DNA of 64,000 nt from Lautropia sp. (GTDB lineage: Bacteria > Pseudomonadota > Gammaproteobacteria > Burkholderiales > Burkholderiaceae_E). The notes under the pieces are model-generated. The model was not told where the DNA came from. It saw only the letters and a list, made by a program, of their open reading frames with translations, and made no database searches. Positions 47,330-56,132 of this stretch are shown here, piece after piece. The DNA is taken from contig JAUMUG010000002.1 of assembly GCA_030530775.1 (NCBI GenBank), positions 186,001-250,000 on the forward strand. Reading direction: 5' to 3'. The first letter of the stretch is position 1; each line of letters begins with the position of its first letter. Position numbers and translations under genes: made by a program.

Positions 47330-49909
47330 TCAGCGGGCCCCGATCGCTTGCCGGACGATATCGACGGTCAGCAGCTCGGGCAACTGTTCGGGCGCGGCGT
47401 TCGGATCCTTGCCGTTGTAGAACAGATAGAACGGCACACTGTTGCGCCCGAACTTGGCCAGCTCGGCCGAAATCTGCGGATCGCGCCGGGTCCAGTCGGC
47501 CCGCAGCAACAGAATGTTCCGCTCACGGAATTCACGCAACATCTCTTCCCGGTCCAGCGCCACCCGTTTGTTCAGCTGGCAGCTGAGACACCAGGCTGCG
47601 GTGAAATCGATGAACACTGGCTGACCAGCCGCCCTGGCTGCCATGACGCGATCGGGCGACCAGGGCTGCCACCCCTGACAGCCTTCCGGCAGCTTGCCCT
47701 CGGGCGTCGGCAGGCAGGCCGCAGCCGCCCCTCCTCGGGCCATCGGTGACGCCGGCCCCCCCGGACTCTCGGATACCACCGGCAAACGATAGACCAGTGC
47801 AATGCAGCCCGCCAGCGAAATCGCTGCCAACAGCAGCCAGACCGGCGTGCTGCGCGCCTCGCGCGGACGCAACTCGAACTGCCAGCGACCATAGATCCAG
47901 GCTGAAAAGGACAGCAGGATGGCCGACAGCAGCAGCATCAGCACACCTTGCGCATCGGTCTGGATGGCCAGCACCCAGACCAGCCATGCCGCCGTGGCAA
48001 ACATCGGGAAAGCCAGAAACTGGCGGAAGGTCTGCAACCAAGGCCCTGGACGCGGCAGCTTGGCCAACAACTGGTTGCTGCTGGCCAGTACCAGATAGGG
48101 AACACCCATGCCCAGGCCCAGTGCGGTAAAGACCAGTATCACCTCCAGAGAGGAACTGCCGAGAGTGAAGCCGACGGCACTGCCCATAAAGGGTGCGGTA
48201 CAAGGTGTGGCGACGACGACCGCCATGACGCCGGTCATGAAACTGCCGCCATAGCTGCTACGCACCGTGCCGATCATCGGCACACTGCTGAAACGGGTAA
48301 AGCTGGAGCCGGCTTCGAACACGCCGAACAGGTTGAGCCCGATGCCGACGAAGAGCAGGGCCATGGCCGCCACGAAGACCGGCGATTGCAGTTGAAAGCC
48401 CCAGCCGGCTGCCTGCCCCAGAGAGCGCAGTCCGACCAGCACCAGCGCCAATGCCACGAAGGAGGCCACCACCCCCAGACAGAACACCATCGCATGCCGA
48501 CGTGCCTCGGCCGGCCTGCCGGCCGCCGCTTCGGTGAAGGACAGGATCTTCAGGCCGATCACCGGGAAGACGCAAGGCATCAGGTTCAGGATGAGCCCAC
48601 CCAACAGGGCTGCCGCCATCGTCCACAACAAGGTGCCGAGGTCGCCCCCCGTCTGGCCCCCCGGCTGCGAATCCAGCTGGATACCACCCATCGCCGGCGA
48701 ACCGCCCTCCCCAGCCGGCAGCCCCTGTCCCGTCTGCGCCACGTCGGCCGGTGCCTGCGCCGGTGACGCCGCCTTGCCACCGAGCTGCAACTGGCCCAGC
48801 AGACCACCATTGGTCTTGGCTGGCGCATTCGTGGCAGCCGCCTGCGCCTCCAGCTCGACCTCGATCGGGCGGTCGACCGATACGGTGCGGCCGGCCACCG
48901 GCACCACCGTCTGTTTCTGCAGCACCACCTCGACCGGACGCTGGTCATCGATCAGCAGGATGCCACCCTGCTTCTCCCAGCCTTCGTCGGCCGAACGGGC
49001 CGCCTGCTCATCAAGCTCCAACGCCAGCGCATAGCGGCCGGTTTCGCTGGACAGCTCGACCAGCCGCTGCGGTGCCACCGGCCGGATCACGTCGGCGAAA
49101 TAGGGCAAAAAGCTGGCCGAGGCCGGTGCCTCGCGCCCGGTCAGCTCGGCAGGCAACACCAGCAAAGCCTCGGCGCCACGCTGCCACCAACGGGCCTGCA
49201 ACGGCGTGCGATCGGCAAGCGGTGCCTGGCGGCTACTGGCATCGAACAGCGCCTGACGATCCCCGTCCATCACCGTGACCCCGCCCACCGGCAGGCGCAG
49301 CTCCATCGCCGCCTCGCCCGGCACGCAGACTTCACGGCAGATCAACCATTCCGCCCGGACCCGGAAGCGGGCCTGTCGACTCTTGTAGTCGGCCGGCAAG
49401 GTCACCTGCCGGAACAACAGGTTCTCACCTTCATAGCCATAGTTGGCCAGGGGGCCTATCGCAAAACGCTCCGGTGCGGGCCAGACGATGTCGGAATACA
49501 CCGCCCCGGTCGGCCCCTCGACCTCGAAACGGGTCGGGAACCCCGTGTCACCGGGATTGCGCCAATACGTGTGCCAGTGCGGCTCGTGCCGCAGGTGCAG
49601 CCCCAGCCGGAAAGGCTCGCCCGGCACCACCTGCTGCACATCGGCCACCAGCTCTATCTCCAGCGCACCGACATGCTGCGGCCCGCTGCGCCAGGCCGGC
49701 TCTTCCCCCGGCTGCGCACCCACCGCCCCCGAAGCCGCCGTATCCGCCGAAGCCAGCACGAAGCGGCCCGCGCCCTGCGGACCTACATCCGCTCCTGCAG
49801 GGTCGACAGGCACGAAGGCCTGCACCCCCACGGCTGCGCCCAGCAGAGCGCCGATCAACATCAACAGGAACAACAGCCGCTGCCAACGGGGCAATAGGTT
49901 CGACATCAT
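47330..49909 (-). CDS. dsbD: Thiol:disulfide interchange protein DsbD
   Basis: This inner-membrane protein moves electrons from cytoplasmic thioredoxin to periplasmic proteins. It has about 859 residues. A signal peptide near the start (LLFLLMLIGALLGAAVGVQA) precedes a large periplasmic N-domain with the Cys pair in EWLICREVCVPGEAAM. The centre has eight hydrophobic segments with redox Cys residues in LNLMPCVFPVIGLKIL and VVATPCTAPFMG. The C-terminal thioredoxin domain carries TAAWCLSCQ. The N-domain is closer to the ScsB/DsbD 'DipZ-like' form than to short E. coli DsbD. Two adjacent ATG codons (49909, 49906) are possible starts. Likely clients include the MsrAB protein encoded 4 kb downstream. 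Confidence 0.93.
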   Translation of the reverse strand: MMSNLLPRWQRLLFLLMLIGALLGAAVGVQAFVPVDPAGADVGPQGAGRFVLASADTAASGAVGAQPGEEPAWRSGPQHVGALEIELVADVQQVVPGEPFRLGLHLRHEPHWHTYWRNPGDTGFPTRFEVEGPTGAVYSDIVWPAPERFAIGPLANYGYEGENLLFRQVTLPADYKSRQARFRVRAEWLICREVCVPGEAAMELRLPVGGVTVMDGDRQALFDASSRQAPLADRTPLQARWWQRGAEALLVLPAELTGREAPASASFLPYFADVIRPVAPQRLVELSSETGRYALALELDEQAARSADEGWEKQGGILLIDDQRPVEVVLQKQTVVPVAGRTVSVDRPIEVELEAQAAATNAPAKTNGGLLGQLQLGGKAASPAQAPADVAQTGQGLPAGEGGSPAMGGIQLDSQPGGQTGGDLGTLLWTMAAALLGGLILNLMPCVFPVIGLKILSFTEAAAGRPAEARRHAMVFCLGVVASFVALALVLVGLRSLGQAAGWGFQLQSPVFVAAMALLFVGIGLNLFGVFEAGSSFTRFSSVPMIGTVRSSYGGSFMTGVMAVVVATPCTAPFMGSAVGFTLGSSSLEVILVFTALGLGMGVPYLVLASSNQLLAKLPRPGPWLQTFRQFLAFPMFATAAWLVWVLAIQTDAQGVLMLLLSAILLSFSAWIYGRWQFELRPREARSTPVWLLLAAISLAGCIALVYRLPVVSESPGGPASPMARGGAAAACLPTPEGKLPEGCQGWQPWSPDRVMAARAAGQPVFIDFTAAWCLSCQLNKRVALDREEMLREFRERNILLLRADWTRRDPQISAELAKFGRNSVPFYLFYNGKDPNAAPEQLPELLTVDIVRQAIGAR

Positions 49910-50403
49910 CGGTTCGATCGGTGACAAAGGAGTACAAACCAAACAAAAGAAACCGCGAATAAACTTCGGTGGCAGACGAACACGCACCGACATGACACGC
50001 AACGTAAAAAAAACCGACCCGGAAACAAAACGCCAGATCAGACACATCGGCTGACGGTGCCATGACGGACACGCCGTCCGTTCTCTTTTTCCAGAATATC
50101 GATATTAAAGCTTTTGGAGGTATCCGGGGCTCCATTCATCTTTGCACACTGGCCTCATCGGACGTGAACGGGTCGCAGGCGGCGTATCGTATATATCCGG
50201 CCCGGGCGATTCGTCACATGGCAAAATACGAGATGATCGCGCCCGATATACCCGCCCGGTCCCGGGCCTTACGCGCCGATCCTTGCCGGTATCCGTCCAC
50301 GGCCGCCCCTTCGGATCGCGATGGACACCTCGCTCACGCAAAAGCCTACACCCGAATACCCCGGCGCTTGACCGCCCCTGAACGAATCCCTACCATCCGC
50401 CGC
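49910..50403. other. Long divergent spacer dsbD / zapB-like gene
   Basis: No gene is visible in these 494 bases. A small hairpin with a T-rich tail (50065-50090) looks like an orphan + strand terminator. A poly-A tract of eight bases lies near 50005. The rest is unpatterned. Confidence 0.45.
50065..50090 (+). terminator. Possible orphan terminator
   Basis: ACGGAC (50065-50070), loop ACGCC, GTCCGT (50076-50081), followed by TCTCTTTTT. There is no + strand gene upstream within 150 bases, since dsbD is on the other strand, so if real it ends an unannotated transcript. The stem is only six base pairs. Confidence 0.4.
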
Positions 50404-50616
50404 ATGGACACCGACATCCAGCAATTGTCCGAGCGCGTCCGGCGACTGCTCGAAATCACCCGCCAACTGGCGGAAGAAAATCATCTGCTCCGCGGCCGCC
50501 TCGGCGAAGCCGTCGTTTCCCAGACCAACATGCAACAGCGTCTGGTAGAGGCGCGTGCCCGTGTCGAATCAGCCCTGGCCAGATTGCCGTTGCCGCAGAC
50601 TCCGGACAAGGACTGA
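50404..50616 (+). CDS. ZapB-like cell-division coiled-coil protein (TIGR02449 type)
   Basis: This is a 70-residue all-helical protein starting at ATG 50404: MDTDIQQLSERVRRLLEITR, then LAEENHLLRGRLGEA and VEARARVESALARL. The heptad pattern and size match the small proteins annotated as TIGR02449/ZapB-like that precede zapA in many beta- and gammaproteobacteria. It probably helps organise the Z ring with ZapA. zapA follows 116 bases downstream. Confidence 0.85.
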   Translation: MDTDIQQLSERVRRLLEITRQLAEENHLLRGRLGEAVVSQTNMQQRLVEARARVESALARLPLPQTPDKD

Positions 50617-50732
50617 GCAATTCGTTGCACCGGTTCCTCGGATGCCTCTGGCGACGGATGGCCCCACACAGCCCCCGCCCGGCACAGGCGCCAGCGCCCT
50701 GCCGGCCGGTTTCTCTCCGAACGGAAGTCACC

Positions 50733-51044
50733 ATGGCCATGGAACAGATCGAGGTCAAGATTCTTGACCGTATTTTCAAGCTGCAAGTGCCCGCAACCGA
50801 AAAGCCGCGACTGATGAATGCGGTCCGGATCGTCGACAAGAAAATGCGTGAGATCCGAGACACCAGCATGGCGCATGGCATGGAACGCATCGCCGTTCAC
50901 GCGGCGCTGCAGATCACCTACGAATTCCTGGGCCAACCGGCCGACACCACCGGTACCGACTCCGAGCAGGTGCAAGCCCTGATCAATCAATTGAACGCCG
51001 AACTGGACAGCGAAATCCGCCGGCACGATGTCGCCGTGCGTTGA
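50733..51044 (+). CDS. zapA: Cell division protein ZapA
   Basis: ZapA bundles FtsZ filaments at the division site. It has 103 residues from ATG 50733 (an ATG six bases later is the alternative). MAMEQIEVKILDRIFKLQVP is the N-terminal FtsZ-binding domain and the C-terminal half is a coiled coil (MERIAVHAALQITYEFLG and VQALINQLNAEL). The 6S RNA gene begins about 250 bases downstream, the classical zapA-ssrS arrangement. Confidence 0.94.
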   Translation: MAMEQIEVKILDRIFKLQVPATEKPRLMNAVRIVDKKMREIRDTSMAHGMERIAVHAALQITYEFLGQPADTTGTDSEQVQALINQLNAELDSEIRRHDVAVR

Positions 51045-51286
51045 GACTCGCCACCAGCGTTCTCGATGCATGGGCCGGCGCCGTCGACGACCGCCGTCCA
51101 CACCCGGTGAATGCCCCGCGCCGGCGGCATGCTCGGCTCCGTCATCCGGCCATGCGCCTTTCCCGCGGCCTGTGCCGGCCTGTACCGAAACGCCGCTCAT
51201 CCGACCCGAGGCTCCGCCGACCCCATTTTGTTCCGGAAGCGCCTCATCCGACCATGGGCGGCTATGGAAAATCGTCCGATCGCGCG

Positions 51287-51292
51287 TATAAT
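51287..51292 (+). promoter_or_regulatory. -10 element of the 6S RNA promoter
   Basis: A consensus TATAAT lies seven bases before the expected 6S RNA start. The -35 region (about 51264-51269, ATGGAA) is poor. Confidence 0.7.
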
Positions 51293-51298
51293 GCCCCT

Positions 51299-51482
51299 AT
51301 CCCTGCAGTGTTCGCTAAGGCCATATATTCCTTGAACCAATGCGATGCATGAGGCAGAGATTCATGAGTTGCTGCTGTTGCGATCGTCCCCCGTCGGATG
51401 AACCTGATGCGGCGTCTTTCTCTGCCGACCTGAACTGAATCACGGTTCAGGATGCCGGCCGACCGGCACAGGCGGGGTCCCC
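51299..51482 (+). ncRNA. ssrS: 6S RNA
   Basis: 6S RNA binds sigma-70 RNA polymerase as a promoter mimic and accumulates in stationary phase. The 5' side reads CCCTGCAGTGTTCGCTAAGG and the 3' side ends in CACAGGCGGGG, forming the closing stem. CCTTGAACC near 51330 and TGAACTGAATCACGGTTCAG near 51431 belong to the internal helices, as in proteobacterial 6S RNAs. It is placed right after zapA, has a perfect TATAAT upstream and a terminator about 15 bases past its end. The exact ends are estimates. The 5-formyltetrahydrofolate cyclo-ligase gene that often follows ssrS is absent. Confidence 0.88.
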
Positions 51483-51495
51483 ATTCCAAGACGAA

Positions 51496-51529
51496 CGCGC
51501 CGGACGGTTCGACCGCCCGGCGCGTTTTT
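51496..51529 (+). terminator. Terminator downstream of 6S RNA
   Basis: CGCGCCGG (51496-51503) pairs with CCGGCGCG (51517-51524) and is followed by five T residues. The complementary strand also begins with a T-poor but stable stem, so it may also help end lgt transcription from the other side. Confidence 0.85.
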
Positions 51530-51569
51530 CGTCGTGTCCTCCGGTCCGTCAGGGCCGCCCGGGCCGCCT

Positions 51570-52367
51570 TCATCGAGCCTCACGCCTGGCCCGCACCATC
51601 AGCCAGAATCCCGCCAGCAGCATCGGCACCGTCAGCATCTGTCCCATGGTGAAAGGTCCCAGGACTGTGCCCAGATGAGCATCCGGTTCGCGGACGAATT
51701 CGACCAGGAAACGGCAGATGCCATAGCCGACCAGAAACATGCCACTGACCGCGCCGGTGGGCCTTGGTTTGCCGGAATACCACCACAGAAACACGAACAG
51801 CAGCAAACCTTCACCAGCCAACTGATAGAGCTGCGACGGATGGCGTGCCAGCGCACTGCCCGACTGCGGAAACACCATCGCCCAGGGAACGTCCGTGACC
51901 CTGCCCCAGAGCTCTCCATTGATGAAATTGCCCAGCCGTCCGGCGGCCAGCCCCAGCGGAACCAGTGGCGCCACGAAATCCATCAGATCGAAATAGCGCA
52001 CGGTCTTGCGTCGTGCAAAGAGGGCACAGGCCACCAGCACCCCGATCAGGCCGCCATGGAAAGCCATCCCCCCTTCCCAGACGGCAAAGATTTCCAGCGG
52101 ATTACGCAAATAATGAGCCGGCTGATAAAACAGCACATGCCCGAGACGCCCACCCAGCACGGCTCCCAGCACGCCATAGAACAACAGATCCTCGACATCC
52201 TTGGCCGAGAAACCGTAGAGTGGCTGACCGGGTTCGCGCCGGGCGACACGCCGGCAGCCCAACCAATAGAACTGGGCAAAGGCCACCAGGTACATCAGGC
52301 CATACCAGCGGATGGCCACAGGCCCTAGCTGCAGCGCAACAGGATCGAACTGGGGATGAGTGAGCAT
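51570..52367 (-). CDS. lgt: Phosphatidylglycerol-prolipoprotein diacylglyceryl transferase
   Basis: Lgt attaches diacylglycerol to the lipobox Cys of prolipoproteins in the inner membrane. It has 265 residues. [17 protein letters not shown] is the first transmembrane segment, [11 protein letters not shown] holds the essential His-Gly-Gly, and [14 protein letters not shown] is the family signature. Seven membrane segments are seen. At least three lipoproteins in this window (the unknown lipoprotein, the efflux channel and BamE) are its substrates. Confidence 0.96.
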   Translation of the reverse strand: MLTHPQFDPVALQLGPVAIRWYGLMYLVAFAQFYWLGCRRVARREPGQPLYGFSAKDVEDLLFYGVLGAVLGGRLGHVLFYQPAHYLRNPLEIFAVWEGGMAFHGGLIGVLVACALFARRKTVRYFDLMDFVAPLVPLGLAAGRLGNFINGELWGRVTDVPWAMVFPQSGSALARHPSQLYQLAGEGLLLFVFLWWYSGKPRPTGAVSGMFLVGYGICRFLVEFVREPDAHLGTVLGPFTMGQMLTVPMLLAGFWLMVRARREAR

Positions 52368-52437
52368 GAAGAAGAGGTCCCGTCAAAAATCAACGGGCCT
52401 ATTCTGACACGCACCCATCGGAAATGCCGTCCGCAGG

Positions 52438-52677
52438 TCAGGAGTGCCTCTGAAACTTGGCGCTCTCTTGCAAGCGCTCCTTGGCGCGGCGTTCGTGCTC
52501 GGCCATCTCGACCGTGCGCTGGTCCCAGCCGAACAGCCGCTCCAGAAACTCGAACCAGATGAAGGCCGCCCCCAGGGGCGCCAGCACCCAGTACCACGAC
52601 CAGTTGGCAACCGGATCGACCTCAAACCACTTCAACACGATCATCACGACCGCGCACCAGACCAGCCACATGGGCAT
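52438..52677 (-). CDS. Small Trp-rich protein (TIGR04438 type)
   Basis: This is a 79-residue protein with five Trp residues before position 42. MPMWLVWCAVVMIVLKWFEV is a membrane segment, NWSWYWVLAPLGAAFIWFEF a second one, and the cytoplasmic tail is charged (RTVEMAEHERRAKERLQESA). It matches the betaproteobacterial 'small Trp-rich protein' family, whose function is unknown. It stands 70 bases upstream of lgt on the same strand. Confidence 0.85.
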   Translation of the reverse strand: MPMWLVWCAVVMIVLKWFEVDPVANWSWYWVLAPLGAAFIWFEFLERLFGWDQRTVEMAEHERRAKERLQESAKFQRHS

Positions 52678-53192
52678 CCCCTGTCATCGTCGGACCCACC
52701 GACGGCGGACCGTCGTCGGCGGTAGAGAACACAATGGGTGGAAAGCACATCCGGGGCCGAGTGGCGTTGCACACCGCCAAGACCGATATGCACCGACGCC
52801 ATGAACACAGCGTTCGAACGCCGGCCCAAGGGCAGCTGGACCGACTCCCGCGTTCGCGAGACGATGCCCCCGGATCCCGGGCGACCCAAGCTTCCGCCAA
52901 CCCAGGCTTGCGGCGACGCACGCTCCCGGCGTCCCAACCACCCGAGCCGACACACTTCCCACCTGTTGTGCCGCATCTTAGCCGGATCGAACGGACGACG
53001 ACAGTGAAGAGCGCCGGCCGGTTGCCGTGCCGGTGCAGCCGGTTGCCGGCAGGCCCGCCCGTCACGGTGCCGGCAGCCAGCGTAGCCGGCTGTCGACCGG
53101 CCCAGCCTGTCGCACCAGCACGACCAATTGCCACACCAGCGCGGATGAAAACCTCCCGGACAGAAAACGAAGAGACCCGTCGGGCAATGGCT
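52678..53192. other. Spacer without recognised genes
   Basis: These 515 bases have several open frames on both strands, but none looks like protein (Arg/Pro/Ser-rich, no conserved motifs). GCCGGT/ACCGGC-type short repeats are dense around 53010-53100. I see no promoter or RNA. Confidence 0.4.
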
Positions 53193-53969
53193 TCAGGCCC
53201 GCCCTGCCTGGCGGCGCAGCCATTGCGCCCGCTTCTGCAGCTTGGTCTGCCATTCCCCGGCCAGGGGCTTCGAGCGGCCCAGAGCCTCCAGCTGGTCGGG
53301 ATCGGGTGATCTGCTCATGATCAGATTCCAGAACCCCGCAATCGTACAGGCGTCCCGATCACGTTCGAGCAGTTCGATCGGTTCGCCGGCCTGCACACGG
53401 CCCGGCTGCAGCACACGCGCATACCACCCGGTCAGACGCTCCTCCTGCACATGGCGCGACAGCCTGTCGATGCCGAAGCGCGCATTCAGTTTCCAGCATG
53501 GACTGCGCGGCTGGGAGACCTGCCAGATCACCCCACCGGTACGATAGACATCACCGATCCGCACCTCGGCATCGAGCAGCCCGAGTGTCGAAAAGTTCTC
53601 GCCGAAGCCCCCGGCCTGCCACGGTTCCTCCGGCGCAGGAAACACCGCCTGCAGGTGAGCATAGACTTCCTGGGCAAAGATATTCAGTGCCCGGTCCGGC
53701 CCGCCATGAAAGCGCCGGTCGAAGATATCGTCACCCATCACCCCCTCGATGCCGATCTCGACGGCATCGGGAATTCGATGCTTACGGATCCCACTCAGAT
53801 TCCCCGTATCGCCCAGCACCGTCAGACCACCGGCAAACAGCGTGTGCAGCACGGCCGTTGGCCGCGATTGTGCGGCTACACCGTACCCACTGACGACGGC
53901 GACGGTATCCCGACCGTCGACAACGGCTGCGCCTCGTCCCATGGCATCCGTGTCGGTACCTGCTTTCAT
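53193..53969 (-). CDS. MOSC domain protein (YiiM-like)
   Basis: This protein of 258 residues has a MOSC (molybdenum cofactor sulfurase C-terminal) domain of the YiiM type. Such proteins bind molybdenum cofactor and reduce N-hydroxylated compounds. The family blocks are LGDTGNLSGIRKHRIPD, DRRFHGGPDRALNIF, GGFGENFSTLGLLDAEVRIGD and SQPRSPCWKLNARFG, in which the Cys is the presumed Mo ligand. The C-terminal helices end WQTKLQKRAQWLRRQ. ATG 53969 is the chosen start. The first 35 residues do not match the family well, so a later start is possible. Confidence 0.88.
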   Translation of the reverse strand: MKAGTDTDAMGRGAAVVDGRDTVAVVSGYGVAAQSRPTAVLHTLFAGGLTVLGDTGNLSGIRKHRIPDAVEIGIEGVMGDDIFDRRFHGGPDRALNIFAQEVYAHLQAVFPAPEEPWQAGGFGENFSTLGLLDAEVRIGDVYRTGGVIWQVSQPRSPCWKLNARFGIDRLSRHVQEERLTGWYARVLQPGRVQAGEPIELLERDRDACTIAGFWNLIMSRSPDPDQLEALGRSKPLAGEWQTKLQKRAQWLRRQAGRA

Positions 53970-54050
53970 CACGCCTCCGCGAAATTGTTGGCTCGCCCCG
54001 GTCTGGATGAATCCGATCGTCGGCCCGCAGCGACCGGGTGACTTCCGACC

Positions 54051-54078
54051 GAGACAAACACTGTTGCATGCATACAAT
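54051..54078 (+). promoter_or_regulatory. Candidate sigma-70 promoter for the sRNA
   Basis: GAGACA (54051-54056), a 16-base spacer and TACAAT (54073-54078). The -10 is good and the -35 keeps GACA of TTGACA. The predicted start near 54084 coincides with the base of the first hairpin of the candidate sRNA. Confidence 0.5.
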
Positions 54079-54083
54079 GCACG

Positions 54084-54169
54084 TTGTTCAGCAACAACGG
54101 TTACGACAGACCCTGTCGCTGAATTCCTCCCTGGTTGGTTTTGCCCGGACCGCGGTCCGGGTTTTTTTT
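54084..54169 (+). ncRNA. Candidate small regulatory RNA
   Basis: Three perfect hairpins follow one another. CGTTGTT-CAGC-AACAACG is at 54082-54099, and CGACAG-ACC-CTGTCG at 54104-54118. After a single-stranded, pyrimidine-rich linker containing TTCCTCCCTGG comes CCCGGACC-GC-GGTCCGGG (54144-54161) with eight T residues. This is the architecture of an Hfq-dependent sRNA, with a CU-rich anti-Shine-Dalgarno seed and a U-tailed terminator. No + strand gene is near: MOSC and msrAB on both sides are on the minus strand. A sigma-70-like promoter is correctly placed. I do not recognise the RNA as a known family. Targets are unknown; the CCUCCCU seed could pair with many ribosome-binding sites. Confidence 0.65.
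54144..54169 (+). terminator. Strong orphan intrinsic terminator
   Basis: This is an 8-bp perfect stem (54144-54151 with 54154-54161) followed by eight T residues, active only on the + strand. No protein gene on that strand ends nearby, so it marks the end of the candidate sRNA. Confidence 0.88.
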
Positions 54170-54225
54170 GCGCTCGTGCGGTGCCGCAACCTCGACCCGC
54201 CGCCGAATGCCCACCAGATCCGGAC

Positions 54226-56004
54226 TTATTGGACCACCGTCTTCAGATGGCCATAGCCCTCGGCATCCATCCGTTCGAGCGGAACGAAGCGCAGGCTGGC
54301 GCCGTTGATGCAATAGCGCAGGCCGCCGCGGTCGCGCGGGCCGTCGGGAAACACGTGACCCAGGTGGGAGTCGGCGGCCCGGCTGCGCACTTCGATCCGG
54401 CGCATGTTATAGCTGTCATCCTCGTGCTCGGTGACCGATGCCTGCTCGATCGGCCGGGTGAAACTCGGCCAGCCACAACCCGAATCGTATTTGTCCCGCG
54501 AGCTGAACAGCGGTTCACCACTGACGATATCGACATAGATGCCGGGCTGGAACAGATGATCGTATTCGTGCGTGAAGGCGCGCTCGGTGCCGCCCTGCTG
54601 AGTGATGCGGTACTGCTCAGCCGTCAGCTTCTGCTTCAGCTCGGAATCCGAAGGCTTGCGGTAGGTGGCTGGATCGAAGCCCCGCGCAACGGCACCGTTC
54701 GAGGCATCGGCACGATCGCCTGCCGATACGGCTGCCGCCTGTGCCGGCGGCACGACACCGGCACCCGCGGCCGTGCCGGCGCTTCCGCTCACCCCGCCCA
54801 CCACGGCATCTTTCGTCACGCCCACTTTCCTGGCCGGCAGCGGTTCATCGGCCTTGCGGATATCGATATGGCAGTAACCATTCGGGTTCTTGCGCAGATA
54901 GTCCTGATGGTATTCCTCGGCATCATGGAAGTGTGCCAGAGGCAGGTTCTCGACCACCAGCGGACGACTATGCTTCTTCTGCTCGGCATCGAGCGAGGCC
55001 TGAATCTGCGCCCTGTCGGCTGGATCGGTGTAATAGATCCCGGTACGGTACTGGGTGCCACGGTCATTGCCCTGTTTATTGAGACTGGTCGGGTCGATCA
55101 CCCGGAAGTAATACTGCAGGATGTCGTCCAAACTCAGGCGGCTGGCGTCATAGGTCACCTTGACCGTCTCGGCATGGCCCGTGTCGCGATATACCACGTC
55201 TTCATAGCTCGGGCGTCTTTCCGATTTGCCGTTGGCATAACCCGACACCGCGTCGATCACACCCGGAACGCGCTCGAAGTAGGCTTCCAACCCCCAGAAA
55301 CAGCCGCCGGCAAGATAAATGGTCTGCACGTTTCCGTTCATGGCCCTGAAGGACGGGTCGGTCCCGGGCTGAGCGCGTGTCGAAGCCGGCGCCCCGGCGG
55401 CCGCCGGGGAATCGGAGAATGCAGTCCCGGACACGGAATCAGCCCCCCGATTCTGCACGAAAGCCAAGGCCTGTGCTTCGGTCATGCGCCCTTTGACGAT
55501 CTGGATCAGCCTGCCCCCACGATCCAACAGTGCCCACGACGGATAACCGGCGATCTGCAGCGACTGCACGATACCGCCTCCCTCGTCCATCAGTACCGGC
55601 ATGGCCTCGTAGGGCAGACCCCGATACCAGCGCTGGAAATCTGCCAGCGACTTCTCGCGCCGATGATCGGGCGAAACCACCGTCACCAGATTGGCACCCG
55701 AAAAACGAGGGTCCTGCGCCCAGGCATTGGTTTCTTCCAGCTCGGCCAGGCAGAGCGGACACCAGCTGGCCCAAAACTTGAGCAGCGTCGGCCGCCCGGG
55801 CTGCAACAGGGGCGGAACCGGCTTGTCATGGGCTTCGGGCAGCCGGGCCAGCGCCGACAAAACGCCGGCAGCCGATGCAGCCGCCGAAGCCGGCAGCTCG
55901 GGTGATTCACCCACTGCCTGCGGCGGCATCAGCACATAGGCCAGCAACATGACCAGCAGCAGCAGAATCAGAACGATGTTTCTGGGGGTCAAAAATCGCT
56001 TCAT
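54226..56004 (-). CDS. msrAB: Thioredoxin-MsrA-MsrB fusion, peptide methionine sulfoxide reductase (PilB-like)
   Basis: This three-domain protein of 592 residues repairs oxidised methionines. From ATG 56004 an N-terminal membrane anchor ([18 protein letters not shown]) leads to a TlpA-like thioredoxin domain with [13 protein letters not shown] (CPLC, about residue 90). The MsrA domain has the catalytic [11 protein letters not shown] (about 235) and the MsrB domain has [11 protein letters not shown] and [11 protein letters not shown] with its catalytic Cys. About 50 low-complexity residues separate MsrA from MsrB. This is the Neisseria PilB layout, in which the thioredoxin domain receives electrons from DsbD, encoded 4 kb away here. 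It is likely periplasmic, anchored in the inner membrane. Confidence 0.94.
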   Translation of the reverse strand: MKRFLTPRNIVLILLLLVMLLAYVLMPPQAVGESPELPASAAASAAGVLSALARLPEAHDKPVPPLLQPGRPTLLKFWASWCPLCLAELEETNAWAQDPRFSGANLVTVVSPDHRREKSLADFQRWYRGLPYEAMPVLMDEGGGIVQSLQIAGYPSWALLDRGGRLIQIVKGRMTEAQALAFVQNRGADSVSGTAFSDSPAAAGAPASTRAQPGTDPSFRAMNGNVQTIYLAGGCFWGLEAYFERVPGVIDAVSGYANGKSERRPSYEDVVYRDTGHAETVKVTYDASRLSLDDILQYYFRVIDPTSLNKQGNDRGTQYRTGIYYTDPADRAQIQASLDAEQKKHSRPLVVENLPLAHFHDAEEYHQDYLRKNPNGYCHIDIRKADEPLPARKVGVTKDAVVGGVSGSAGTAAGAGVVPPAQAAAVSAGDRADASNGAVARGFDPATYRKPSDSELKQKLTAEQYRITQQGGTERAFTHEYDHLFQPGIYVDIVSGEPLFSSRDKYDSGCGWPSFTRPIEQASVTEHEDDSYNMRRIEVRSRAADSHLGHVFPDGPRDRGGLRYCINGASLRFVPLERMDAEGYGHLKTVVQ

Positions 56005-56132
56005 GAAAGTCTCCGAAATCCAGCCATGACGACCGGTCACGTACAACCACCGAGAGGCTTGCAAGAGGATAGCCGTTGCAACCCCCAGGAATATGACAGC
56101 ATTCGAACGAAAAAACTTGATCGAGGCAGCGC

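Noticed and set aside
49500..49900. Long open frames antisense to dsbD and to other GC-rich genes
   Set aside because: They are mirror frames of well-supported genes with Arg/Pro/Ala-rich composition and no domains.
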